A stretch of 64,000 bases of DNA from Algoriphagus aestuarii (GCA_017051695.1 JAFIDK010000001.1:372001-436000); one strand, 5' to 3'. Counted from the first letter of the stretch, positions 24,231 to 33,036 are shown. Translations and numbers: made by a program. Notes: generated from the sequence alone by a model not told the origin.

Positions 24231-25256
24231 TCATCGATTTTCTCTGACATTACTCTCCTTTAAAAACTCATTCAAATCCTCAAATCCGTTATATCGATAC
24301 CTTTGATCGGTGACTTCTGTTTGGAATCTCCATATTCCTTCAACATCTCCAGAGCAGATGTTGAGAGTTGATATTAGCTTTCCAAATTTATCGCGGATAC
24401 CTTTTAGCATCTTCAAGTCCCAATCAGTAGAAATTGCATTGCTACGGCAATAATGGTACAATTGAGCAGCTTTCATAAAAAAACTCGTGTACTTTTCACC
24501 GGTGGCATCATTATCCAAGTAAAGGTCTATCACCTCACACTTTATCAAAACATCCAGGATCAAGCTTAATTTCAGATTGGCAGTACTGTTTAAAATAATG
24601 GCCTTAAAATCAGTTGCTCCTGACAATTTCAGGTAACTCAAAAAGTCAAACCAACCTTCAAAGATCTTTGTCCTATCAGGAGTTCCAAGAACCTGGATAG
24701 AAATACCTCCTCCTAAGATATTCCCTTTGAAAATAGAAGATCTAAGCACCCATCCACCAGACTCATTGGGAAAACCCACTGCGAAGTAATTCTTTCCCTT
24801 ATTGCTCCAATGCACCTCCTTAGCGAAATCCGAAATCTCATCAGGTAATAACCCCCTGGTTCGTATGTAATTCACCAAAGCCGGATGAGAAACCTTCTTC
24901 ACACTTTCAATCATAATCTTTGGAGCAGTCTTGGGCTTATTCTGTGGCACCTCGGTTCTCTCAGTTGGTAAATCAGAAAGCTGCTCAACTGACTGGGCAA
25001 AGGTTTTATTCTCGAAAACCTGGACAGCTTCCAAAACATCACCGCCTCTTCCTGCAGCATGGTCATACCACACATTGGTTCGATGATCCACTGCAATGGA
25101 ACCGGTCCTCTGTGAAAGAAACCCAAAGAAATGCTCCTTTCCTTGCATACCTTCATATTTCAGTGCACCAGCACTCACTAAGCCCTGGAAGTAATCTATA
25201 ATAGAGAAGTCCCTTTTGATTCGACTTGCTTCATTTTTTAAATCAGAATAATTCAT
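24231..25256 (-). CDS. Primase-like protein (degenerate CHC2 region + TOPRIM)
   Basis: A 341-residue protein typical of Bacteroidota mobile elements. Residues ~30-95 follow the CHC2 zinc-finger fold of DnaG-type primases (SIAVDHRTNVWYDHAAGRGG, then VLEAVQVF), but the expected zinc-binding cysteines are absent. A TOPRIM-like region follows, with KIFEGWFDFLSYL near residue 200 and the acidic DLYLDNDATGE near residue 247. It probably primes element replication or acts at recombination intermediates. The neighbouring RecA-like ATPase gene and short tandem repeats support a replication module. Confidence 0.75.
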   Translation of the reverse strand: MNYSDLKNEASRIKRDFSIIDYFQGLVSAGALKYEGMQGKEHFFGFLSQRTGSIAVDHRTNVWYDHAAGRGGDVLEAVQVFENKTFAQSVEQLSDLPTERTEVPQNKPKTAPKIMIESVKKVSHPALVNYIRTRGLLPDEISDFAKEVHWSNKGKNYFAVGFPNESGGWVLRSSIFKGNILGGGISIQVLGTPDRTKIFEGWFDFLSYLKLSGATDFKAIILNSTANLKLSLILDVLIKCEVIDLYLDNDATGEKYTSFFMKAAQLYHYCRSNAISTDWDLKMLKGIRDKFGKLISTLNICSGDVEGIWRFQTEVTDQRYRYNGFEDLNEFLKESNVRENR

Positions 25257-25397
25257 AGTTGTTTGTGTTTAAGTGTTTTCACTAGATGAAAAAGACAGGT
25301 GATTTGCAGCCACTTGTAATCAGTAGCTTTTTTCTCTTTTGCTGACATTTGACAGAAAAACATCAAAAAGAAAAAGAAGGGCAGGAGATATAGGAAT

Positions 25398-25437
25398 TCG
25401 TACGGCTCGTACACCTCGTACCCCTCGTACAGTACGA
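25398..25437. repeat. Four 9-bp-spaced TCGTAC direct repeats plus one inverted copy
   Basis: TCGTAC occurs at 25398, 25407, 25416 and 25425, exactly 9 bases apart, with variable three-base spacers, followed by the inverted copy GTACGA at 25432. They begin 16 bases past the stop of the RecA-like ATPase gene and lie between it and the primase-like gene. Iteron-type binding sites of a replication protein are the likeliest reading; a short unstable microsatellite is the alternative. Confidence 0.6.
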
Positions 25438-25452
25438 TTCGTTCGAATCCGA

Positions 25453-26505
25453 CTACTCCTCTATTTCAGCCTGTTTCAGCCACTTTCGCACAGCTCCTTC
25501 TGACACACCTAATTCCAGGGCAATTTTCACATTCGAATAGCCGCTCTTTTTTAGTTCAAAAGCTTTGTTCTTTACCTGGGCTTTATCAGCTGCATCGAAG
25601 TGCTTGAGATGCTCTGACTCTTTGCCATACTCTAAAAATTTGAAGGAACTGAAATTAGACTCCTTCCCAATTTTACATACCACTACATTCTCAGATGGAA
25701 ATTGAAATGCTCCGTACCGGACTTTAATCTGTTTCAGGTATTTAATCGAAGGATCTTTTTGACTCTCGCCTACTGCGAAGCAGGAGTCAATAAGATTGAT
25801 AAAACTCTTACTTCCCTGAATGTCATTCCTACTGATGGGAGCAAACAAATTCCTCTTGGGAGTATGAGCAATTAACAAGATCGACCAGCCATACATCTTC
25901 TTTAGGTTGTTTAGACGGATCAGAAACGGAGTAGTATTCTTTGCTTTTTCATTATCAGAAATGACACAGGACAGATTATCGATCACCAAGATCTTTGCTC
26001 CGGACTCGGTAGTTTGGGTTTCAATCTCACGAAAGAGAAAGGACTCGTAATCTTCTACTGATTCATCATAGCCGTATGGATTGATTTCAGCTCTTAAAAA
26101 GTGTTCACTGAATTCGAAATGGTCAAACAAGATGTCTTTATCCTTATCATGTTGGGCATATCGCATTTCAAATTGCTTGGCTGTCAATTCCAGGTCAAAG
26201 TAAATCACCTTCGACTCGGGTAGCTCCATTTCGAGGCCTAACGTTGAAGTGCCTTTTGTCACACTATCGATTATTTGAACAGCTAGCAAAGATTTACCTT
26301 GATTCGTATCGGCAAAGAGGATACATAGCTCTTCTTCATACCAAAATGGACCAAATATCTTTTTGGGAATTGGCTTGCTTTTGGCTTCATCGATCCACTG
26401 GTTAGCGGATTTGATGGTTAAAAATTCACCATTTTTGGGAGCCTTTGAATTAGGTTTTTGATTTAATAAGGTCATACTTTTTGGCATTAAGATTCCAGGC
26501 AACAT
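25453..26505 (-). CDS. RecA/DnaB-like ATPase (RepA-type) with C-terminal HTH
   Basis: A 350-residue ATPase of the AAA_25/RepA type. Walker A is ADTNQGKSLL near residue 65, a VIYFDLELT strand follows, and Walker B is KILVIDNLS. LLIAHTPKRN and NDIQGSKSFINLIDS match the sensor region of hexameric RepA helicases. The C-terminus is a helix-turn-helix (SNVKIALELGVSEGAVRKWL). Likely a replicative helicase or initiator for the element. Starts at 26505, or internally at 26487 or 26475, are all possible. Together with the primase-like gene it may let the ICE replicate after excision. Confidence 0.8.
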   Translation of the reverse strand: MLPGILMPKSMTLLNQKPNSKAPKNGEFLTIKSANQWIDEAKSKPIPKKIFGPFWYEEELCILFADTNQGKSLLAVQIIDSVTKGTSTLGLEMELPESKVIYFDLELTAKQFEMRYAQHDKDKDILFDHFEFSEHFLRAEINPYGYDESVEDYESFLFREIETQTTESGAKILVIDNLSCVISDNEKAKNTTPFLIRLNNLKKMYGWSILLIAHTPKRNLFAPISRNDIQGSKSFINLIDSCFAVGESQKDPSIKYLKQIKVRYGAFQFPSENVVVCKIGKESNFSSFKFLEYGKESEHLKHFDAADKAQVKNKAFELKKSGYSNVKIALELGVSEGAVRKWLKQAEIEE

Positions 26506-26714
26506 TTTTTTCCAATGCTGCTATTAATTATTTAAGAATAAATTGATTAGATCAGGTGATCACCAAGAGTTGGTGCTGATTTGGGAGAGATGAAAAAGTT
26601 GGGAGATCAGTCTTGCCTAAGTTGACTTTGATTGAAAGTTTTACCAATTTAGTACACACTTTGAATAACAGAAGGTTAAAAGACAACTTGGAACTGCCCA
26701 CTGGCTTTTTCAAC

Positions 26715-26744
26715 AAAAGGAAAGGATGGCCGTCCTTTCCTTTT
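26715..26744 (-). terminator. Hairpin terminator after the HTH gene
   Basis: Perfect 12-bp arms AAAAGGAAAGGA and TCCTTTCCTTTT around a 6-base loop (TGGCCG). It begins at the last base of the HTH gene's stop codon. T-rich tails are present on both strands. Confidence 0.75.
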
Positions 26745-27052
26745 TAATTTTCAAACTCTCCAGCATAAAATCTTTCCACCTCTCTCTGATGGATAAAGCG
26801 TCTTTTCCCTCTGAACATGGAGCGAAATTCCTCTCCTTTAGCTTCAGAAACGGACTCCATTTTGGAAATGGAGTAATGGGACTTCACACCTGTAGCCTCC
26901 ATAAATTCCTGAAGTGAGAGCCATTCGTTTTTGATGGACTTGTTGGAATCCCCTGAACCCATGTTTGCTATTTTCTCTTCCAGCTTGTTAAACTTTTCTT
27001 CAAGCCATTTTTGGCTAACAGCTGAAAACGGAATAAAAGTGTCTTGATTCAT
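26744..27052 (-). CDS. Small DNA-binding protein, excisionase-like
   Basis: A 102-residue protein with a helical, coiled N-terminal half (KWLEEKFNKLEEKIAN) and a C-terminal winged-helix-like part (WLSLQEFMEATGVKSHYSIS, then GKRRFIHQREVERFYAG). This order (helix-turn-helix, then a basic wing) is that of the small excisionase-like proteins found near integrases of Bacteroidota elements. It lies upstream of the RecA-like ATPase gene and has its own terminator. The role in excision or replication control is inferred. Confidence 0.65.
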   Translation of the reverse strand: MNQDTFIPFSAVSQKWLEEKFNKLEEKIANMGSGDSNKSIKNEWLSLQEFMEATGVKSHYSISKMESVSEAKGEEFRSMFRGKRRFIHQREVERFYAGEFEN

Positions 27053-27201
27053 CTTGTTTTGAGTTTGATTTACTCAAATATAGACAAAAAATATAAAATC
27101 GGTCACCAGTGTCCGATATATTTAACAAAAAGAATTCCCTGTTTCAAATTTGAATCAGAGACTAAGGCATTCCCTCTATTCCATAGTCTTAAATCTTGAC
27201 T

Positions 27202-28260
27202 TCACTCAATGGCACTTAAAAAGCCCAAAATATCCTTTAGAAATTCTTCAGGCCTTTCGTAGTGAATATTATGCCCAGTATCTCTGTAAATTTTGTGGGT
27301 TATTAAATCCGGATGCAAGTTTTTCAACCGCTCATTTTCAAGTTGAAAAGGAAATAAATCATCTTCGCTAACTGGATCTAAAATAAATATTGGCACTTTC
27401 AAATTCCTAAATAAAATTAACGGCTCAATCATAACCATAGACCTAGCAAATAATGGAATTTGAGAAGGCTTTCGAATATTCATTAAAAACTGTTCACTTG
27501 AGGCCATGTGGAACAACTTCTCAAGTCCAGAACCAATAGTCCAAAGGCTATCCTCATCTTGATTAAACCAAGCCAATAATTCAAACTGTAATCCCCTGTC
27601 GTCAGGATCTTGATACTCTCTATATACCTCAAATTCAGTCTCCAATCGTTTATATGCTACGCGATCTTTAAACAGGTTATCGACTAATACATTCAATTCT
27701 TCGTCTTCAAGGGATTGATAAAAAGTGTTAGCTGCTACAGATCCACCATCTTCCAAAATCAGTGCTTTGACCCTATCTGGATAGGAATCATAGAAAGCTG
27801 TAGCGATATACCCACCTCTTGACCAACCTCCAATGACCGCATTTTTTAACTGTAAATGGTCCATCAAATCCAAAATATCATCAGCCACATGATAGTGAGA
27901 CACTTCATGATGTGGAATAGGCGTCAATCCATGACCATAATAGTCTATTGCTATAAGATAGTATCCTTGTGCGGTTATCTTATCAGCTAAATCCTTGATT
28001 TCATAAGAATTGGTAAAACTTCCATGAATCCAAATGACAGCCATATCCTCGTCATTTCCCCAAGTCAAATAATGCATATTGGTATTTCTTGTCCTTAAAA
28101 AATGCCCATGTTGCTTCTCAAACTTTTCGAATTCATTTTTAGCCAGACTATACTTTTCAAATATTTCGTCTGAGCTAGAAGACTGGGCAAAACATTCCAG
28201 ACTCAAGAGAAAAGCTAATCCACCTATAAAAATCAGATTGCAAAAAGTTATCTTCCACAT
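27202..28260 (-). CDS. Exported alpha/beta hydrolase
   Basis: A 352-residue hydrolase with a signal peptide (residues ~1-26, SLECFAQ). The oxyanion-loop HG occurs in VIWIHGSFTN, the nucleophile elbow is GGWSRGGY (serine near residue 150), and the late catalytic histidine is in RDTGHNIHYERPEEFL. LILDPVSEDDLF-like sequence before it would hold the acid. Substrate unknown. It sits between the HTH gene and the integrase-side genes, so it is probably cargo rather than part of the element's machinery. Confidence 0.82.
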   Translation of the reverse strand: MWKITFCNLIFIGGLAFLLSLECFAQSSSSDEIFEKYSLAKNEFEKFEKQHGHFLRTRNTNMHYLTWGNDEDMAVIWIHGSFTNSYEIKDLADKITAQGYYLIAIDYYGHGLTPIPHHEVSHYHVADDILDLMDHLQLKNAVIGGWSRGGYIATAFYDSYPDRVKALILEDGGSVAANTFYQSLEDEELNVLVDNLFKDRVAYKRLETEFEVYREYQDPDDRGLQFELLAWFNQDEDSLWTIGSGLEKLFHMASSEQFLMNIRKPSQIPLFARSMVMIEPLILFRNLKVPIFILDPVSEDDLFPFQLENERLKNLHPDLITHKIYRDTGHNIHYERPEEFLKDILGFLSAIE

Positions 28261-28296
28261 ATTTCTTCAGAAGTAAAATCTTATACCTAAATAAAT

Positions 28297-28986
28297 TTAA
28301 CCTAATCCAAACGAGATTGGCTTGAGCTCAATATAATGACGCATTTCTTTATCAAATTTCTCATTCAGCCATTTTCTTAATTTAGAAGAAACTCCTTCTC
28401 CTCCCTCATCTGCCATCCTGAATTGCAGCCTAGTCACCTCAGGCCAATTGAGAGACTTGTACTCCAAATAATAATCAAAGACTTCCTTAACAGAAGGGAT
28501 ATTCATAATCCTACTAAAAAGCGCCGAATCCAGATGATGTAAAGCAGACAGGAACCGAACTGGTCCAGCCACTTCATACAACACAGCTAAATCCTGATTG
28601 ATACCCCAAAGGATCTCCTTAACCTCTCTATCCTCAAAAATGGAATCAAAATAGTCAACGACTCTTTCCAAGGTTACCTTTTCATAGGCCTCATTCACTA
28701 TCATAGATGGCGTAAACTCTACTTCCAAAGTATCCTCAAAGTAATCGCGAAGCATCTCAATATAGTTGATCTCCTCCTCAATGATTCTGGAGACTTCTCG
28801 ATCTAAAGTGCCAAGGTCTCCATCATGATCCTTTACAAATTTCATCCCGATCCTAGAAGCAAATTTGGTTTTGACATTCTTATATCGAACCATGACGTAC
28901 AGTGGAAATCCGGTGGAAGATTTTCCAATCTTTTCCAGCTCCTTGCCATGGTAATGTTTGATTGCCAGCTTGCTTTTCTTTTGCAT
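28297..28986 (-). CDS. Integrase-linked protein of unknown function (229 aa)
   Basis: No known family is recognised. The start (FPLYVMVRYKNVKTKFASRI) resembles the arm-type DNA-binding beta-sheet found at the N-terminus of tyrosine integrases. The rest is helical and acidic (YIEMLRDYFEDTLEVEF; YFDSIFEDREVKEILW). It starts 2 bases after the integrase stop in the same direction, so it is co-transcribed. It may bind the integrase arm sites as a directionality or excision partner (inference). Confidence 0.6.
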   Translation of the reverse strand: MQKKSKLAIKHYHGKELEKIGKSSTGFPLYVMVRYKNVKTKFASRIGMKFVKDHDGDLGTLDREVSRIIEEEINYIEMLRDYFEDTLEVEFTPSMIVNEAYEKVTLERVVDYFDSIFEDREVKEILWGINQDLAVLYEVAGPVRFLSALHHLDSALFSRIMNIPSVKEVFDYYLEYKSLNWPEVTRLQFRMADEGGEGVSSKLRKWLNEKFDKEMRHYIELKPISFGLG

Positions 28987-28988
28987 AG

Positions 28989-30245
28989 TTACCTTTGAAT
29001 GAAAGAAAGAATTCTGTTGTAGGATTCAACCGTCCTTCGTTCAGTATAATACTTTTTTAAAACCGATCCCGGTGAGTGACCAAAAATCATCCTAATATCA
29101 TTATCATCCATACCCAATCGGTCAGTCCAGGTACCAAAGGTCTTTCTTCCTACTTTATTAGAAAGCACATCTGTAAAACCGATCCGTTCTGCCAGGACTT
29201 TTAAATGCTGGTTGAACTTCTGTTCAGATATAGCAATATCCTTAGGGAAAATCATTTCCTCATCCTCAACGTAATACTTTTTGACGATCTGCTTAGCCGT
29301 ATCGTTCAGCGGAATCCAGAATTCCTCACCGTTTTTCTTTCGCTCACCCTGAAGTACTAAGTGATTTGGATTTTCCTTCAGCAAGTTACGGTCAAATCCT
29401 TTTTCATTACTAATTGCGATCAAATCATTGTAATAGAGAGCGGTATTGCACAGCAAAATGAAAATATCTCTAGTGATTTCAAGCCTTCTCTCCTTTCGGT
29501 CGAATTTCAACTCTAACAGTTTCTTATACTGCTCGTCATTCACATAAATGATCTTTTCAGGTCTTTTATTGGAATCAATATCAATTCCTTCAAAAATTCT
29601 CTTTCTAAACGGGATGGCATACTGGTCACAGTATTCTCGATAGATAACCTTCAAGCGATCTACATACTTCGCTAACGTAGTATCTGAATTGATTTCTGTC
29701 TGATCACTTCTCATGAAATCCACAAACTCCAACACATAGTTTTCGTCAATATCAGCCATGACAGAGGTCTTTTTGTAAGATTCAATAAGTTTTCTCAGAG
29801 TTACATATACTTTCTTTGTTCCAGCTACCTTTTTGGAAGTAGCTCCAAAGTTGATCGAATAATCAATGAATTCGGAAACTTTATCACTGGCACCAGGAGC
29901 ATGAACACCATTCACACCCTTCAACTTTTTCCCTTGATATTTTACCAGATAAATATTCTTCAACTTTTCCGCAGTCAGTACTTCGTTTCGTTTATAAAAA
30001 TCCTGGATAATCCCTTTGAGTCTATGAATCTCCCGAGCGATTACTCTATTGTGAAACTCAGCATACTGATATTGGCTATTCACCCATTTGGTTGGTTTGC
30101 CTGACCAAGCATTTTTAGGAATTTTCTCAAGTTTGAGATTAATGTAATGTCGAACTTTCCAATTTATGCACAAATAAATCCCCTGGCCACCTGATGAGGG
30201 AATTGCTTTTGGGTTCAGAACAGCAGAAATTTTGATGTCAATCAT
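28989..30245 (-). CDS. int: Tyrosine recombinase, ICE integrase with unusual active site
   Basis: A 418-residue integrase with an N-terminal arm-binding domain (GQGIYLCINWKVRHYINL), a SAM-like core-binding domain (YVLEFVDFMRSDQTEINSDT) and a C-terminal catalytic domain. Visible catalytic residues: lysine in GERKKNGEEFWIPL, arginine R367 in KVGRKTF, H390 in FGHSPGS and Y399/Y400 in KKYYTE. The usual first arginine (tGLR) is replaced in NTALYYNDL, and the usual HxxR histidine is K364. Loss of the first arginine is known in the CTnDOT integrase. It lies next to the tRNA-fMet 3' end. Confidence 0.88.
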   Translation of the reverse strand: MIDIKISAVLNPKAIPSSGGQGIYLCINWKVRHYINLKLEKIPKNAWSGKPTKWVNSQYQYAEFHNRVIAREIHRLKGIIQDFYKRNEVLTAEKLKNIYLVKYQGKKLKGVNGVHAPGASDKVSEFIDYSINFGATSKKVAGTKKVYVTLRKLIESYKKTSVMADIDENYVLEFVDFMRSDQTEINSDTTLAKYVDRLKVIYREYCDQYAIPFRKRIFEGIDIDSNKRPEKIIYVNDEQYKKLLELKFDRKERRLEITRDIFILLCNTALYYNDLIAISNEKGFDRNLLKENPNHLVLQGERKKNGEEFWIPLNDTAKQIVKKYYVEDEEMIFPKDIAISEQKFNQHLKVLAERIGFTDVLSNKVGRKTFGTWTDRLGMDDNDIRMIFGHSPGSVLKKYYTERRTVESYNRILSFIQR

Positions 30246-30293
30246 GCCCCAAAATAGTCACAATAAAGAGCGAAGCAAAAAGACTATAAATAA

Positions 30294-30336
30294 CTGGGAC
30301 AAAAACTGGGACAATATCTGGGACAAAAACTGGGAC
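30294..30336. repeat. Four 12-bp direct repeats of CTGGGACAAAAA type
   Basis: CTGGGAC starts at 30294, 30306, 30318 and 30330, exactly 12 bases apart; the spacer is AAAAA, AATAT, AAAAA and AAAAT. They lie between the integrase start and the tRNA gene, where integrase arm-type sites are expected. The 12-base period also keeps a small rightward frame (30244-30354) open, encoding repeated NWDK units; that frame is more likely a by-product. Confidence 0.7.
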
Positions 30337-30401
30337 AAAATCACCGGAATCTAACAGAATCAAATAGATTCAAAATAATGCTAAACCCCTGAAAAACAAA
30401 A

Positions 30402-30433
30402 AACTCCGAACAATTTTGACATTGTCCGGAGTT
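30402..30433 (-). terminator. Rho-independent terminator downstream of tRNA-fMet
   Basis: Stem AACTCCGGACAAT / ATTGTTCGGAGTT (one G-T pair) with loop GTCAAA, followed on the minus strand by TTTTTGTTTTT. It starts 6 bases after the tRNA end and stops tRNA transcription before the integrase. Confidence 0.85.
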
Positions 30434-30439
30434 ACCAAG

Positions 30440-30512
<73 letters not shown>

Positions 30513-30575
30513 ATATATTTTTAAAGCTTGCGCCTTTTTTTCTTTACTTAATTGCCCTTATGGCGAATTGTGATA

Positions 30576-30605
30576 CAAAAGTAGTGGTTTACTTTTCAAA
30601 TACAA
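30576..30605 (-). promoter_or_regulatory. Bacteroidetes-type promoter for tRNA-fMet
   Basis: On the minus strand, TTG (30603-30605) is followed after 19 bases by TACTTTTG (30576-30583), matching the Bacteroidetes TTG / TAnnTTTG pattern. Predicted start is about 57 bases before the tRNA. Confidence 0.6.
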
Positions 30606-30802
30606 AACTCCAATCAGAAAAAATTTCACGTTTCAGAAATAAGAATGCTATTCAACCCACTGTTTAAAAATATTTAAAGCAGCTAAGCTCCTCAAAGGCA
30701 ATCTGTTTGAGCATCTAAAATAAAACTCTTAATACTCTAGGAAAATCACCAAATTTTATTTTGCTGAAATACCAAAAACTCCTGTTTTGTCTAAAAATCA
30801 AG

Positions 30803-30810
30803 TACCTTTG
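30803..30810 (+). promoter_or_regulatory. TAnnTTTG promoter element for era
   Basis: TACCTTTG ends 16 bases before the era ATG at 30827. A longer frame reading from 30761 would cover the promoter, so the later ATG is the better start. No TTG lies at the ideal distance. Confidence 0.5.
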
Positions 30811-30826
30811 TGAAAAATTTCTTAGA

Positions 30827-31720
30827 ATGACTCAAGCAAAACATCAAGCAGGATTTGTAAACATCATCGGTAAACCCAATGTAGGAAAATCTACTTTGAT
30901 GAATATCCTTGTTGGTGAGCGACTGTCTATCATTTCTTCCAAAGCCCAAACTACGAGACATCGAATTCTCGGACTGACAAATTCAGAAAATTATCAGATC
31001 GTTTTTTCTGATACTCCGGGTATGCTGAAGCCACAATATGAGCTTCATAAAAACATGATGAGCTTTGTAAATATTTCTTTGGAAGATGCAGATGTCATTC
31101 TCTTTGTTACTGACCTCTATGAGACCGACGAAGAAATAGAAGAAGTCATCGAAAAAATCAATAAATCGGGTATTCCGGTATTGTTAATTATTAATAAAAT
31201 TGATTTGGCCAAAGAGGGACAATTGGAAGCGGTTACTGATTATTGGACATCTCGTGTCAAATCAGATGTGGTAATTCCTATCTCTGCAGGAGAAAAATTC
31301 AATACGGACAAAATATTACAGGAAATCCTAGAAAGATTACCTGAGCACCCAGCCTTTTACGATAAAGAGGAACTTACTGACCGCTCTGAACGGTTCTTTG
31401 CCTCTGAGATCATCCGTGAGAAGATTTTTAACAACTACAAAAAAGAAATTCCTTATAGCTCTGAAGTGAACATCGAGGAGTTTTACGTAAAAAACAAAAT
31501 CATCCGGATCCGAGCCACCATTTATGTCGAGCGTGATAGCCAAAAAGGCATTATTATCGGCGACAAAGGAAAGGCCATCAAAAAAGTAGGAATGGAAGCC
31601 CGTGAAGAATTAGAAAAATTCTTTGGCAAGCAGGTGTTCTTGGAGACCTTTGTGAAGGTGGAAGCTGACTGGAGAAAAAATAAACTGAAATTGAAAAAAT
31701 TTGGGTACGACCCAACCTGA
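30827..31720 (+). CDS. era: GTPase Era
   Basis: A 297-residue essential GTPase that binds 16S rRNA and helps mature the 30S subunit. G1 is GKPNVGKST, G3 is DTPG in FSDTPGMLKP, G4 is NKID. The C-terminal KH domain has GIIIGDKGKAIKKVG (GxxG loop). The ATG at 30827 gives the family-typical start and length; the open frame extends 22 codons further up across a promoter element. der follows after 2 bases. Confidence 0.95.
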   Translation: MTQAKHQAGFVNIIGKPNVGKSTLMNILVGERLSIISSKAQTTRHRILGLTNSENYQIVFSDTPGMLKPQYELHKNMMSFVNISLEDADVILFVTDLYETDEEIEEVIEKINKSGIPVLLIINKIDLAKEGQLEAVTDYWTSRVKSDVVIPISAGEKFNTDKILQEILERLPEHPAFYDKEELTDRSERFFASEIIREKIFNNYKKEIPYSSEVNIEEFYVKNKIIRIRATIYVERDSQKGIIIGDKGKAIKKVGMEAREELEKFFGKQVFLETFVKVEADWRKNKLKLKKFGYDPT

Positions 31721-31722
31721 TT

Positions 31723-33036
31723 ATGGCAAATATTGTAGCAATTGTAGGTAGACCAAATGTCGGTAAATCCACATTATTCAACAGACTAGTCGAAGAGAGA
31801 AAGGCGATTGAGGACAACATGAGCGGTGTAACTCGCGACAGACATTATGGCCATGCTCAGTGGACAGGCAAGTTCTTTTCTGTAATTGATACAGGAGGGT
31901 ATGTAACTGGATCAGAAGATATCTACGAAGCAGAAATCAGAAAGCAGGTCAAACTTGCCGTAGAAGAATCGGATGTAATCCTATTTGTCGTGGATTGCCA
32001 TGATGGATTAACTGATCTCGACATGGAGTTTGCTAATGAGTTAAGAGCAACTCAAAAGCCCATATATATCGTAGCAAACAAAGCAGATAATCAAGAAAAA
32101 AGCTTTATGTCTGCTGAATTTTATTCGTTAGGAATCAGTGAGTTCGAAGTTTTCCCAATAGCAGCCGCAAGTGGCAGCGGAACTGGAGATCTACTGGATC
32201 AGGTTGTTTCCCATTTTGAGGATGAAGGAACCGAAGACCCGGATGCCGGCATCCCCAAAATTTCTATCTTAGGTAGGCCAAACGTTGGGAAGTCCTCTTT
32301 CTTGAATGCCCTATTAGGCCAGGAAAGGTCCATTGTAACCGATGAGGCAGGAACAACAAGAGATGCCATCCACACAAGATATAAACTGTATGGACAGGAT
32401 TTTATCATTACTGATACTGCCGGAATCCGTAAAAAAGCAAAAGTAACGGAGGATGTCGAGTTTTATTCGGTAATGAGGTCCTTGAGGACATTGGAAGAAT
32501 CCGACGTGATCATCGTCATGGTTGATGCTTCCAGAGGGCTTGAGTCACAGGACATCAACCTGATCAGTTTAGCCATCAAAAACAATAAAGGAGTCATGAT
32601 CATGGTCAATAAATGGGACTTGATAGAAAAAGACCATAAAACCATGAATAAAGTAAAAGAAGACATGATGGAAAGACTTGGAGAAAACAAGTGGATTCCA
32701 ATCATTTTTACATCAGTGACGACGAAACAACGGATTTTTCAAGCCATCGAATTGGCAGTGAAGGTTTATGAAAATAAAACCCGAAAAGTACAGACTTCAA
32801 AACTAAACGATGTCTTGCTTCCAGAAATCGAAAAATACCCACCTCCTGCATGGAAAGGAAAGTACATTAAAATCAAGTATGTCACCCAGTTGCCGACCAA
32901 GAACCCTGTTTTTGCCTTCTTCTGCAACCTACCTCAATACATCAAATCACCTTATACAAGGTACCTTGAAAACCGTTTAAGAGAGAACTTTGATTTCGAC
33001 GGAGTCCCGGTAAAAATTATTTATAAAAACAAATAA
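31723..33036 (+). CDS. der: GTPase Der (EngA)
   Basis: A 437-residue GTPase needed for 50S subunit assembly. Two G domains in tandem: GRPNVGKST near residue 8 with DTGGY, and a second GRPNVGKSS near residue 185 with DTAGIRKKAKV and NKWDLI. A C-terminal KH-like domain (KIKYVTQLPTKNPVFAFF) follows. It starts 2 bases after the era stop, so the two ribosome-assembly GTPases form an operon. Confidence 0.97.
   Translation: MANIVAIVGRPNVGKSTLFNRLVEERKAIEDNMSGVTRDRHYGHAQWTGKFFSVIDTGGYVTGSEDIYEAEIRKQVKLAVEESDVILFVVDCHDGLTDLDMEFANELRATQKPIYIVANKADNQEKSFMSAEFYSLGISEFEVFPIAAASGSGTGDLLDQVVSHFEDEGTEDPDAGIPKISILGRPNVGKSSFLNALLGQERSIVTDEAGTTRDAIHTRYKLYGQDFIITDTAGIRKKAKVTEDVEFYSVMRSLRTLEESDVIIVMVDASRGLESQDINLISLAIKNNKGVMIMVNKWDLIEKDHKTMNKVKEDMMERLGENKWIPIIFTSVTTKQRIFQAIELAVKVYENKTRKVQTSKLNDVLLPEIEKYPPPAWKGKYIKIKYVTQLPTKNPVFAFFCNLPQYIKSPYTRYLENRLRENFDFDGVPVKIIYKNK

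Larger units (their letters stand above)
30513..30826. other. 314-base intergenic region between tRNA-fMet and era
   Basis: It holds the divergent promoters of the tRNA (30576-30605, minus strand) and of era (30803-30810, plus strand). I see no gene or strong repeat in the rest. Confidence 0.6.

Noticed and set aside
25398-30336. CRISPR array
   Set aside because: The two repeat arrays have 9- and 12-base periods without spacers of useful length and no cas genes are present.
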